DNA of 64,000 nt from positions 3,052,001-3,116,000 of the forward strand of contig NZ_CP032125.1 of assembly GCF_003544895.1 (NCBI RefSeq). Reading direction: 5' to 3'. A model generated the notes under the pieces. It was given only the letters and a program-made list of their open reading frames with translations, was not told where the DNA came from and ran no database searches. This DNA is from Profundibacter amoris. Lineage in GTDB: Bacteria > Pseudomonadota > Alphaproteobacteria > Rhodobacterales > Rhodobacteraceae. The translations under genes and the position numbers were made by a program. This document shows, one piece after another, positions 36,733-45,598 of this stretch (its first letter is position 1; each line of letters opens with the position of its first letter).

Positions 36733-38868
36733 ATGAATACAGCACGTATGAACCTACCAGTATCTTCTTTGGATTCACAGGCCTCGCCCGAGAGCGAGAT
36801 TGATCTCATGCTGCTTTTTCGCACGTTATGGCGGGGCAAAATCTGGATCATTCTAGCGACGGTTATCGCCATATTGATTGGCGGTTATTATGCCTATTCA
36901 ATTGCAACGCCCTTATACACAACACGGGCTGTAGTTATGCTGGAAAACCGGCAGGAACAGGTGGTCGATATCGAGAGTGTCATGACCGGCCTTTCCGGCG
37001 ATCAGGCGACTGTAAATACCGAAGTTGAAGTCATCCGTTCCCGAGGGTTGCTGGAAAAGCTTGTTCTGAAACTTGACCTGCTGAATGACCCCGAATACAA
37101 CACAGAACTACAGCCGGAACCCATCATCTCGGTCACTAAAATTGTCAATTTTTCCAGAGGGTTGATGGGTCTACCCCCAAAGGAAAAAAAACAGCTTAGC
37201 GAGCGCGACATTCTGGATGCGACGATTGATGAATTGTTGAAAAAACTGTCGGTATCCAATATCCGGCAAAGTTATGTTTTCAATATTGTTGCAACCTCGG
37301 AAGACCCCGAGAAAGCCGCATTGATTGCCAACACCCTTGGCGAACTCTACATCCGTGATCAGCTTGAGGTGAAATTCGACGCAACAGCGCAGGCAACCGA
37401 GTGGCTAACCGAGCGGGTTACCCAATTGCAAGTGGAACTGGAAGATGCCGAGTCCGCGGTTAAGGAATTTGTCTCGAATACGGATCTGGTCGGGCCGGAA
37501 TCTCTGGATGCTTTGAACCGGCAACTTAAGGATTTGCGGGAAAGGATGCTGAAAACCAAAGCCACGCAGATCGTTGCACAAAAGCAGGCGGATCATTTGC
37601 GCGCATTGGCCGAATCTGGCGAATTTGAGGAAATTGTCAAACAGACCAATGACCCGACTTTGCGTCGGCTGTTTCTTGCGCAGGGCAATGCAAATGACGG
37701 CAGTTCGAAAGCCTTTCAAGCGCGGTTGGAAAATGTATTGCAAAATACCGATCAGAAAAACGCACAGATGATCAATCAGATCAACGCCCTTAGCCAGTCG
37801 ATCGACAGCCTGCAAATCCAGATCGAAAGCCAATCAAAGGACCTTGTCCAGCTCCAGCAATTGCAACGGGAAGCCGAGGCCAGCCGCCTGATCTATGAAT
37901 ATTTCCTTAGCCGGATGAAAGAAACAAGCGTCCAGCAGGGCATTCAGCAAGCGGACAGTCGTGTTCTTTCATATGCTGTGGTTCCGTTAAGGCCCGCATC
38001 GCCGCGCAAGGCAATCATTCTGTTCCTGTCAGCGATCATGGGAATGATTTTCGGGTCGGGAATGGTGCTGCTGAAAGAATACGCGCAGAATACTTTCCGC
38101 ACGCCCGAAGACCTTGAGCACCTGTCCGGCGCAACTGTGATGGGTCAAATCCCGATCATTCCGGCCAGAAACCGGAAAAAAGTTCTGAAATATCTGACCG
38201 ATAAACCGACCTCGGCAGCCGCAGAAGCGATCCGAAACCTGAGGACTTCAATACTGCTGTCCAACGTCGACAAACCGCCCAAGATCATTATGTCAACTTC
38301 CTCGATCCCCGGGGAAGGGAAAACAACGCAGTCCCTTGCTTTGGCTCAAAACCTGTCAGGCCTCGGGAAAAAGGTGCTGCTGGTTGAAGGGGATATTCGT
38401 CGCCGAACCTTCGCGGAGTATTTCGACATCAAAGATAAACAGGGGTTGTTGGCCGTGCTGTCCGGCGAGGCCAAGCTGGAAGATGTTGCCATTTTCAACG
38501 AGTATCTGAAGGCCGATATCCTTATCGGAGAGAAATCCGCCATCAATGCGGCCGATGTTTTTTCCTCGGACAGGTTTCATAAATTTCTGGATGATCTGCG
38601 CAAGAAATACGATTACGTCATTATCGATACTCCGCCGGTTCTTGCCGTGCCAGATGCCCGCGTTATCGGTCAATCGGTTGATGCCATCCTTTACACGGTG
38701 AAATGGGACAGCACCACACGCCGTCAGGTTTCCGAGGGGCTGAAGTCGCTCAGAAGCGTTGGCGCGGCTGTGACGGGACTGGTTTTGGCGCAGATAAACA
38801 AGCGCGGCATGAAGCGTTATGGCTATGGTGACAGCTATGGGGCTTATGGCGATTATTATGACAACTGA
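36733..38868 (+). CDS. Wzc-like polysaccharide co-polymerase and tyrosine autokinase
   Basis: 711 residues. Wzz domain with first helix at about 36-57 and second near 420-445 (IILFLSAIMGMIFGSGMVLL), a long periplasmic coiled coil between, then the cytoplasmic BY-kinase: Walker A SSIPGEGKTTQSL, Walker A' VLLVEGDIRRR, Walker B YVIIDTPPVLAVPDA. Tyr-rich tail KRYGYGDSYGAYGDYYDN (six Tyr) for autophosphorylation. It controls chain length and export through the Wza-like channel at 29704. The A' motif has EGD where most kinases have DAD or DxD, a small oddity. No Wzb-type phosphatase gene follows. Confidence 0.94.
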   Translation: MNTARMNLPVSSLDSQASPESEIDLMLLFRTLWRGKIWIILATVIAILIGGYYAYSIATPLYTTRAVVMLENRQEQVVDIESVMTGLSGDQATVNTEVEVIRSRGLLEKLVLKLDLLNDPEYNTELQPEPIISVTKIVNFSRGLMGLPPKEKKQLSERDILDATIDELLKKLSVSNIRQSYVFNIVATSEDPEKAALIANTLGELYIRDQLEVKFDATAQATEWLTERVTQLQVELEDAESAVKEFVSNTDLVGPESLDALNRQLKDLRERMLKTKATQIVAQKQADHLRALAESGEFEEIVKQTNDPTLRRLFLAQGNANDGSSKAFQARLENVLQNTDQKNAQMINQINALSQSIDSLQIQIESQSKDLVQLQQLQREAEASRLIYEYFLSRMKETSVQQGIQQADSRVLSYAVVPLRPASPRKAIILFLSAIMGMIFGSGMVLLKEYAQNTFRTPEDLEHLSGATVMGQIPIIPARNRKKVLKYLTDKPTSAAAEAIRNLRTSILLSNVDKPPKIIMSTSSIPGEGKTTQSLALAQNLSGLGKKVLLVEGDIRRRTFAEYFDIKDKQGLLAVLSGEAKLEDVAIFNEYLKADILIGEKSAINAADVFSSDRFHKFLDDLRKKYDYVIIDTPPVLAVPDARVIGQSVDAILYTVKWDSTTRRQVSEGLKSLRSVGAAVTGLVLAQINKRGMKRYGYGDSYGAYGDYYDN

Positions 38869-38954
38869 CCCCTACCGTTCGATACAATAGGGATTTTGTA
38901 AATGTATTGACAAATTCTACACCGGATTTTCGCATCACTTTTCCGGGGTTATCC

Positions 38955-40712
38955 ATGTCTGACATATCTGCCAATCTGTCCTTGCCTTTCATCCTGCCAT
39001 CGCAGGCACAAAAACACGTCACCTTTAATGAAGGGATGCGGCGGCTGGATACGCTTGTTCAGCTGATGGTCCTTGCGGTGGATCAAACAGCACCACCGGC
39101 AACACCAAATGACGGGGACAGGTATATCGTGCCTGCCGGCGCCACGGGTGACTGGGCGGGACACGAGGGCGATATTGCCGTGTTCGAAGAAACCAGCTGG
39201 CAATTTCTAACGCCCGGCAAAGGCTGGGTCGGCTGGGTCGATACCGCGAATGAATTACACGTTTTTGATGGCACCGACTGGTTGCCAATCAGCGATACAT
39301 TCGATCTGCAAAATCTGGATATGGTCGGGATTTCGACAACCGCCGATACGATCAACCGGCTGGCCGTTGCATCCGAAGCCAGCCTGTTCACACATGCAGG
39401 TGCAGGCCACCAGATGAAGCTGAACAAATCCACTGCCGCGGATACTGCCAGCCTGCTGTTTCAAACCGGCTGGTCCGGACGGGCCGAAATGGGCACCACG
39501 GGGACGGATGACTTTGAAATCAAAGTCAGCGGGGACGGGGCGGTTTTCCACTCTGCCATGATTGCCACCGCCGCCACGGGTCGCGTTCAATTCCCGTCCG
39601 GAGTCGACGGGTTATCCCCTGCGGAATTCGGAAACGGATCGCTGCTGACCACCGATTACAGTGCCTCGAAAGGGGTTGATCTGGTTGCCAATTCAACCGG
39701 ATTGCTGGGGAACAGTTATAACTATCCGGCTGAATTCACCTATGATCCGGTGGTTACACCGAATTTGCCGGCCAGCTTCTATTTCCCCGGCTACTTTACC
39801 AATACCGCCAAAATGCAGGAATTCCTGCCTGTTGATCCAAACAAGGTTTATCGCCTGCAATCCTATATCCGTCAGGAAAGCCAACCCGGAGACTGGAGCG
39901 CCTTTACCTATGGTGAAAGACACACACAGTATATGGGCCTGTATGCTTATGATGCGGATTGGCAGGTCATTTCCGCACAACACCACATGCGCTATAAACA
40001 CAGCAGCATAGACAGCCTGACCACACTTGCGGCCCCGCTTGCCCCGGGGGATACCTCTATATCGCTGACAAATGCCAGTGGCTGGAATGAAACCGACACA
40101 ACAGCCAACAAACGCGGGGTCATTATTTTTGGTTACAAGAACAGTGCCGGATACACATATGACTATTACAGCCGGTTGGTTGAACCGGATCTGTTCGATC
40201 TGGGACAGGTAAACAAAACCACCCATATTGTCACCCTGAACAAACCCCTTCCGGCCCACATGGGCAACCCGGACGATCCGGGCGGGATCTGGCCCGCAGG
40301 CACCAGGATCGCCAATTCATCCAGTGGCAATTCATTCAAATATGCGTTCTATGCCGGACTGCATGTCCCCGAGGTAGACCGGTGGTATCTGACAACCGGA
40401 CATATCGGCGGGATCGATACTTCGGGAACGAACTATACCTCCAACTTCGCCCCGGGAACCACCTATGTGATCCCTTTCTGGCTGCCCAATTTCAGCAACC
40501 GCGCGGGCGGATATGCGGGGCATCCAGACACGGGGACGGGCCATAAGGTATGGTTTACCGGTGCGTCGGTTACACCCGAACCTCTGGCTGTCATGTCCGA
40601 GGTTCTGACAGGGGCCGACACGGGCCGCAAAGATATCAAGGTGCCGACAGGGGATTTCGCTGCGGGGACTATATCGCTTGCCGCCACCAGCATCAGCATT
40701 GATCCGGTATAA
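38955..40712 (+). CDS. DUF2793-domain protein, tail-fibre-like
   Basis: 585 residues from ATG 38955. The N-terminal about 120 residues match DUF2793 (LSLPFILPSQAQKHVTFNEGMRRLDTLVQ, DGDRYIVPAGATGDWAGHEGDIAVFEETSWQFLTP), known from phage and gene-transfer-agent tail proteins in Rhodobacterales. The rest (about 230-585) is beta-rich with many Tyr, Gly and Asn, e.g. NKVYRLQSYIRQES and FWLPNFSNRAGGYAGHPDTG, suggesting a carbohydrate-binding or fibre-like structure. No signal peptide is visible. Placed between the Wzc kinase and a phosphatase gene, it may be a glycan-binding factor or a relic of phage origin. Function unproven. Confidence 0.72.
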   Translation: MSDISANLSLPFILPSQAQKHVTFNEGMRRLDTLVQLMVLAVDQTAPPATPNDGDRYIVPAGATGDWAGHEGDIAVFEETSWQFLTPGKGWVGWVDTANELHVFDGTDWLPISDTFDLQNLDMVGISTTADTINRLAVASEASLFTHAGAGHQMKLNKSTAADTASLLFQTGWSGRAEMGTTGTDDFEIKVSGDGAVFHSAMIATAATGRVQFPSGVDGLSPAEFGNGSLLTTDYSASKGVDLVANSTGLLGNSYNYPAEFTYDPVVTPNLPASFYFPGYFTNTAKMQEFLPVDPNKVYRLQSYIRQESQPGDWSAFTYGERHTQYMGLYAYDADWQVISAQHHMRYKHSSIDSLTTLAAPLAPGDTSISLTNASGWNETDTTANKRGVIIFGYKNSAGYTYDYYSRLVEPDLFDLGQVNKTTHIVTLNKPLPAHMGNPDDPGGIWPAGTRIANSSSGNSFKYAFYAGLHVPEVDRWYLTTGHIGGIDTSGTNYTSNFAPGTTYVIPFWLPNFSNRAGGYAGHPDTGTGHKVWFTGASVTPEPLAVMSEVLTGADTGRKDIKVPTGDFAAGTISLAATSISIDPV

Positions 40713-40722
40713 ATTGATTGCG

Positions 40723-40755
40723 TCCTTCAGGTCTGCTTGTGTCAGGCCTGAAGGA
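40723..40755. terminator. Hairpin between convergent genes (weak terminator candidate)
   Basis: Perfect 9-bp arms TCCTTCAGG and CCTGAAGGA around 15 bases, at the meeting point of the DUF2793 gene and the minus-strand phosphatase gene. No T run follows on either strand, so termination is uncertain. Confidence 0.4.
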
Positions 40756-41503
40756 AGTCAATTCCATCATGGCTTATGCTGGCTGCGGTTAGCCGGCCTG
40801 TTGCATAGGCACCGGTATCAATCGCAACACGGCCGTTTTCGATTGTCGGGCTGTCTACGATGGTATGGCCATGCACTGTCCAGATTCCATCCTGTCGGGC
40901 CTTGTCTCTGAAATCCTTGTGCCCCCATTTCAGCACCCGTTCTTCCTGCTGGTCAATCGGAACCATAGGGTCGGCCGCGGCATGAACCACCGCCACATTT
41001 CCGCTTTGCCAAAAGGTCGGAAGCGCGCGCAGCCAGTCAATCAGATCTTGGCCCATCGCCTCGATCAGTTGATCCCGGGCGTATTCCAGCGCATCGCCGC
41101 TGCTGCCGGTCGAAACCCCTGAAACGCCAAAACTGGCCAGCGTTTGCAATCCGCCAAATTTGATCCAGCGCTCGCCACGATCCACAGGGTGATCAATGAA
41201 CTTGAGCATCATGTCTTCGTGATTGCCGGCCAGACAAACCGCAGGGGTATCCTGTAACGCAAACAACCGTCTTAGAACCGCCGCGCTTTCTTCGCCACGA
41301 TCCACATAATCCCCGACGAACACAAGCCGCGCCTGCCCCTCCTTGTCGGCCTGATCTATCTTGTCCAGCAGGCGGGCCAGCAAACTGTCACAACCGTGCA
41401 AATCCCCGATGACAAAGAATGGTTCGTCCGGTGCAACCGGCGCATCAAAGGGTTGTGTGTCTGTGTCAGGGTTGTTTGAGAAAAGTCGGCGTAGGAGTTT
41501 CAT
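40742..41503 (-). CDS. PPP-type metallophosphoesterase (Ser/Thr protein phosphatase-like)
   Basis: 253 residues. Di-metal motifs of the PPP family are complete: GDLHGCD, GDYVDRGEES, GNHEDMM, then WGHKDFRD and VHGHTIVDSP in the C-terminal half. Similar proteins are called bis(5'-nucleosyl)-tetraphosphatase-like or PrpA/B-like phosphatases. It lies beside the capsule tyrosine kinase gene but is on the opposite strand. It could act on capsule regulatory phosphoproteins or on nucleotides; nothing in the sequence decides. Confidence 0.88.
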   Translation of the reverse strand: MKLLRRLFSNNPDTDTQPFDAPVAPDEPFFVIGDLHGCDSLLARLLDKIDQADKEGQARLVFVGDYVDRGEESAAVLRRLFALQDTPAVCLAGNHEDMMLKFIDHPVDRGERWIKFGGLQTLASFGVSGVSTGSSGDALEYARDQLIEAMGQDLIDWLRALPTFWQSGNVAVVHAAADPMVPIDQQEERVLKWGHKDFRDKARQDGIWTVHGHTIVDSPTIENGRVAIDTGAYATGRLTAASISHDGIDFLQA

Positions 41504-41601
41504 GGGCGCTTTATATTTTATTCATATGACTGCCACCATATTCAGACAGAACTAAATCCGAAATGTGATATGGCGACGCAATGACAAATACCTTTACGTT
41601 G

Positions 41602-42510
41602 CTAGAATTTCAGGCTGTCCGGCATTTTTTCTACCGGTGTCCAGTCAAAGCAGTCTTGCAACAGCGTCGATTGCCCGATCACAACCGGATCCAGGGCACC
41701 GCTTACCATGTCGGACTTGTTCAGCATCTTGGCCACGGCCCGCAATACCCCAGTCGGGACCGGCAGCAAACGCGCCTTTTTGCCTTGTGCCGCCGCGATA
41801 TAACGGATCAGCGTATTCGTCGGGACAAGCTCTCCATCGTGGACTTCGATAAATTTGCGGTCACATTTTTCCCATGCCTCGCTGTTGGCAATAACGATAT
41901 GCGACACCAAATCAGCCAGATTGCGAACGGACAGATAGGGGCGGGGTTGCAAGGCAAGACCAAGCGGGATCGGCAGCCCTTTGGCTGTCAGTTTGAACAG
42001 CGGAGCAATGCCGCCTTTCATTCCCGAGCCATAGATTGCGGGCGGGCGCAGGAACAGCATATTCTGGTCTGGCGAAAGCTGTTCAAGGAATACCTCGTCC
42101 GTTGCCGCTTTTTCCTTGCCGTAGCGGTTACTACGCCCCGCGGTCTGGTTGGTCGGTGTGGCCGCAACGGAACTCATTATGATTGTCTTGGAAATGCCTG
42201 CGCCCTTTGCCGCATTGGCCAGATTTTGCGCCATACGCACATTTTCGCTGTTCTCGATCAAAGAATCCGCATCGTTGCCGCCTGTATTACCGGCCAGATG
42301 AATCAAGGTTTCCTTACCCGACAGCCAGTCAGGGTTCGGCATTTCCCGGGCCAAATCCAGTTGGAAATTTTCGGAAATACCATCAATATCATGGCCGGTT
42401 GAACGCGTAATCGTGCTAACCCTGTGACCATCCCGCACAAGCCGTTTCACGATATGCCGCCCGACAAAACCGTTTGCGCCGGTTACGATAATCGGAATAC
42501 AACTGCCCAT
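41602..42510 (-). CDS. NAD-dependent sugar-nucleotide epimerase/reductase (WbpV/WcaG-like SDR)
   Basis: 302 residues from ATG 42510 (GGGGGTAGT upstream). Extended SDR: VTGANGFVGRHIVKRL, HLAGNTGG, SSVAATPTNQT and the catalytic YGKEK, followed by LRPPAIYGSGMKGG. This last pattern and length resemble WbpV/WreQ-type enzymes that reduce the 4-keto-6-deoxy product of a CapD/WbpM dehydratase to UDP-QuiNAc. With 34577-36457 present, UDP-QuiNAc synthesis is plausible but inferred. Divergent from the glycosyltransferase gene at 42573. Confidence 0.8.
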   Translation of the reverse strand: MGSCIPIIVTGANGFVGRHIVKRLVRDGHRVSTITRSTGHDIDGISENFQLDLAREMPNPDWLSGKETLIHLAGNTGGNDADSLIENSENVRMAQNLANAAKGAGISKTIIMSSVAATPTNQTAGRSNRYGKEKAATDEVFLEQLSPDQNMLFLRPPAIYGSGMKGGIAPLFKLTAKGLPIPLGLALQPRPYLSVRNLADLVSHIVIANSEAWEKCDRKFIEVHDGELVPTNTLIRYIAAAQGKKARLLPVPTGVLRAVAKMLNKSDMVSGALDPVVIGQSTLLQDCFDWTPVEKMPDSLKF

Positions 42511-42572
42511 ACTACCCCCTGAACTGATCACGTCTGCCTTCCACCCTGTATCAACAATAAACAGTGCCCGCC

Positions 42573-43811
42573 ATGCAAATTGCATTCGTATCGCAATACT
42601 TTCACCCCGAGCCGTTCTCGAATTCAGAGATCGCACAGGCGATGCAGCAACGCGGGCATGATGTCGAGGTGTTAACAGCGGTGCCCAACTATCCGGCGGG
42701 CGAATTCTATGATGGCTATTCCAACAAACAAAAGCGCCGCGAAATCTGGAAGGGTATAGGTATCCGGCGGGTGTTCACTTTGCCGCGCAAATCCGGCGCT
42801 TTACGGTTGATTCTGAATTATTTCACATTCGCCATCACGGCAAGCTGGGCGGCGCGGTTCGGGCGTTGGAAAAAACCGGATGTGGTATTTGTCAGCCAGT
42901 TGTCACCTGTTTTGATGGGACTGCCCGCCATCATACTGGCACGGCGCTACAAGGTGCCGTTGGTTTTGTGGGTTCAGGACATCTGGCCGGAAAGCGCCAC
43001 CTTTACCCTTGGTTTGAAAAACCCGCTGCTGGTTAAGCCCCTGCACTGGATGTCCGGCTGGATTTACCGGCGGGCTGATCACATACTGGTGCAAAGCGCG
43101 GCTTTCCCGCCGATGATCACCCGTTTTGGCATTCCCGAATCCAAAATCCGCATCTTTCCAAACACCGCACCGGATTGCTATTTTCCGGTTGACCCGAAAG
43201 ATGCCAAAGACAAGGCGCGACTGGTGCCGCAGACAGGTTTTCGCATTATGTTTGCGGGAAACATCGGCGAAAGCCAGGATTTCGATACCATTCTGGACAC
43301 TGCAAAAGCATTGCAAGCAGATACGGACGTTCAGTGGGTCATTATCGGTTCAGGGCGCGATTTATCCCGCGTTCAGGAACGGGTTGCCAATGAGGGTCTG
43401 ATCGACGTGTTCCATTTTCCGGGGCGCCACCCGCAAGAGGAAATGTCGGCATTCTTTGCCCATGCCGATGCCATGCTGGTCAGCCTTAAGGATACCCCGA
43501 TTTTTTCCCTGACGGTTCCTTATAAAATTCAAAGTTATATGGCCTGCGGCAAGCCTATCATCGCATCGCTTGATGGCGAAGGTGCACGGATTGTTGGCAA
43601 AGCAAAGGCCGGCGTTGTGTCCCCGGCCTGCAATCCGAAAGCACTGGAAACGGCAATCCGCGACATGCTGGGAAAAACAGATCTGGAGCGCAAACAGATG
43701 GGCCAGAATTCGCTGCACTACTTTCAACAGCACTATGCCTCTGACATGTTATACGACCGGCTGGCGCAATGGCTGCAAAAGGCCGCTGATTCCTGTGAAC
43801 CCCTGAAATAG
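42573..43811 (+). CDS. GT4 glycosyltransferase, WbuB-like (FucNAc transferase candidate)
   Basis: 412 residues from ATG 42573 (a GTG at 42564 is possible). GT-B fold: N-terminal MQIAFVSQYFHPEPFSNSEIAQAMQQRGHDVEVLTAVPNYP in sections, the ELLWV-type VLWVQDIWPESA motif and C-terminal VPYKIQSYMACGKPIIAS...GEGARIV donor site. The PNYPxGxxYxGY and DIWPES signatures are those of WbuB, the transferase next to the fnl genes in E. coli O26, which fits the CapEFG set downstream. Transfer of L-FucNAc is therefore likely but inferred. Confidence 0.88.
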   Translation: MQIAFVSQYFHPEPFSNSEIAQAMQQRGHDVEVLTAVPNYPAGEFYDGYSNKQKRREIWKGIGIRRVFTLPRKSGALRLILNYFTFAITASWAARFGRWKKPDVVFVSQLSPVLMGLPAIILARRYKVPLVLWVQDIWPESATFTLGLKNPLLVKPLHWMSGWIYRRADHILVQSAAFPPMITRFGIPESKIRIFPNTAPDCYFPVDPKDAKDKARLVPQTGFRIMFAGNIGESQDFDTILDTAKALQADTDVQWVIIGSGRDLSRVQERVANEGLIDVFHFPGRHPQEEMSAFFAHADAMLVSLKDTPIFSLTVPYKIQSYMACGKPIIASLDGEGARIVGKAKAGVVSPACNPKALETAIRDMLGKTDLERKQMGQNSLHYFQQHYASDMLYDRLAQWLQKAADSCEPLK

Positions 43812-44046
43812 AACGTTTATCTTTACGTAGCGGCAGTTAATAAATGGGCGCCCTCACTAGCGGTAAATGATGTGGTAACCCCCTTGTTGCACACCCATAG
43901 CAGTATTTGTTTCTTGTTATTGGCATGTCATTCCAATAGTGGTGAGCAGGTGAAAGTTAAGGTTAATCAGGGTGAAATGAGGGGCTTCTACGATGCTTCT
44001 TATCCCTGTTACCGATTAAAGAGTTGCAAACCGGGACAAACGTATA
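43812..44046. other. Intergenic region before the 164-residue unknown gene
   Basis: 235 bases, AT-rich compared with neighbours. A 64-codon open frame at 43872-44066 overlaps the next gene, has no good ribosome site and poor codon use, so I do not call it. Possibly the promoter of the 44047-52194 gene run. Confidence 0.5.
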
Positions 44047-44541
44047 ATGGCCTTGAAACCTCCTGAATTTGTTTTCGTCCACAGCTATTCCAGTACGGCT
44101 GATAACTGGCATGATGTCATGCTGGGCAAAAACGGCGTGGATGGCCGGATTGGCAAAGCGCAAAAACTGGCCGATGAATATTCCATCCCCCTGATTGCTA
44201 ATGACATAGCCGATGCCCGAAACAGGAAACTCTATCGGGACTTGGGTATTACCAACCTTGCAACCGCCAGAAACACCCGCGATGAAGTGGTTTCCGCCCT
44301 TAAGGCAAGCGTGGATGGCGCGGTTCTGTTTGTCACATCACCTGATCATTTGCCCCGCGTTGTGCGCGATGTGATGGCAGAAAACGGTGTTCGCTGCCTT
44401 TTTGCCGCATCCGATATTTCTTTTTCCCCGTCTGGTGCAAAAGGTGTAAATGTCATTGAACCGGCACACGAAAAATATCCGGTTCATAATATACGCGACA
44501 GTCAAAGCCCCACAGAACCCGACAAAATAGCGTCCAGATAA
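44047..44541 (+). CDS. Unknown small protein with weak YdcF/DUF218-like features
   Basis: 164 residues, no signal peptide or membrane helix. A Rossmann-like alternation is visible; the strand-helix stretch ARNTRDEVVSALKA... VLFVTSPDHLPRVVRDVMAENG resembles the DUF218 (YdcF/SanA/ElyC) core, where a VTS/VTN-x-x-H-x-x-R pattern is typical, but the usual signal-anchored start is absent and the protein is short. It begins the FucNAc gene run and lies 13 bases before the CapE-like gene. A role in sugar-nucleotide or lipid-carrier handling is only a guess. Confidence 0.62.
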   Translation: MALKPPEFVFVHSYSSTADNWHDVMLGKNGVDGRIGKAQKLADEYSIPLIANDIADARNRKLYRDLGITNLATARNTRDEVVSALKASVDGAVLFVTSPDHLPRVVRDVMAENGVRCLFAASDISFSPSGAKGVNVIEPAHEKYPVHNIRDSQSPTEPDKIASR

Positions 44542-44554
44542 AACCCGAGGTACC

Positions 44555-45598
44555 ATGAGCACCCGTAATCGCGATATTAAATGCGCCCTGATCACCGGCG
44601 GGACCGGATCGTTTGGCAAAACCATGCTGCGTGACCTGCTGGATCAGGGAACCCCCGAGGTCCGGATCATCAGCCGTGACGAGGAAAAACAGGATGCCTT
44701 GCGCAATGTTTTGCGTGACGAACGGGTCCGTTACTATATCGGCGATATCCGCGACAGGGAAAGTCTGGATCGCGCCATGCACGGGGTCGAATGTGTGTTC
44801 CACGCGGCCGCCCTGAAACAGGTTCCCAGTTGCGAGTTTTTTCCGCACGAAGCGGTGCGCACAAACATCCTTGGCTCGGAAAATGTGATCCGGTCGGGCA
44901 TTGCGGCAGGTGTGCGCAACATCGTCTGCCTGTCAACCGACAAGGCCGTTTTTCCGGTCAATGCCATGGGCATGTCAAAGGCCCTGATGGAAAAAACCGC
45001 ACAGGCCGCGGCGCGGGAACTGGGAAATATGGCCAAGACCACGATTGCCTGTGTGCGTTATGGCAATGTCATGTATTCCCGTGGCTCGGCCATCCCGCTG
45101 TTTGTGCGCCAGATCAAGGAAGGCAAACCGATCACTGTTACCGAACCCAGCATGACCCGTTTCCTGATGCCGTTGCGCGACAGTGTTTCTCTGGTGAACC
45201 ATGCCTTTAGCCATGCACGGCAAGGGGATTTGTTCATCAAAAAGGCGCCTGCCTCGACCATTGTCGATCTGGTGGCAGCGCTTAAGGAACTGTTTGAGGT
45301 GCCGGATCACCCTGTGGAAATCATCGGCTGGCGCCATGCCGAAAAGCTGTATGAAACACTGGCCAGTGCACAGGAACTGATGACCAGCGAGGACATGGGC
45401 GAATACTATCGCATCCTGCCCGACCAGCGCGATCTGAACTACAAGAAATTCTTTAGCGAAGGGGACACGCAGACGGTCGAGCAAGACGATTACCATTCGC
45501 ACAACACCGATCAGCTGGATGTCGAGGGTGTAAAAACCCTGTTGCGCACCCTGCCGGAAATTCAGACCGAGCTTGCGGCCTGGAAAGGCGGCGCATGA
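44555..45598 (+). CDS. UDP-GlcNAc 4,6-dehydratase/5-epimerase (CapE/FnlA/WbjB)
   Basis: 347 residues. First enzyme of UDP-N-acetyl-L-fucosamine synthesis: dehydrates UDP-GlcNAc and inverts C5. Nucleotide loop ITGGTGSFGKTM (13-24); active-site LSTDKAVFPVNAMGMSK (126-142) with Met138 in place of Tyr and Lys142, as in CapE. Also HAAALKQVPSCEFFPHEAVRTNILGSENV and the C-terminal WRHAEKLYETLASAQEL. Followed by CapF- and CapG-like genes with 4-base overlaps, giving the full three-step set. Length matches CapE (about 340). Confidence 0.93.
   Translation: MSTRNRDIKCALITGGTGSFGKTMLRDLLDQGTPEVRIISRDEEKQDALRNVLRDERVRYYIGDIRDRESLDRAMHGVECVFHAAALKQVPSCEFFPHEAVRTNILGSENVIRSGIAAGVRNIVCLSTDKAVFPVNAMGMSKALMEKTAQAAARELGNMAKTTIACVRYGNVMYSRGSAIPLFVRQIKEGKPITVTEPSMTRFLMPLRDSVSLVNHAFSHARQGDLFIKKAPASTIVDLVAALKELFEVPDHPVEIIGWRHAEKLYETLASAQELMTSEDMGEYYRILPDQRDLNYKKFFSEGDTQTVEQDDYHSHNTDQLDVEGVKTLLRTLPEIQTELAAWKGGA

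Noticed and set aside
43872-44066. 64-codon ORF before the unknown 164-residue gene
   Set aside because: No ribosome binding site, overlaps the next gene, and the protein is low-quality with no recognisable features.
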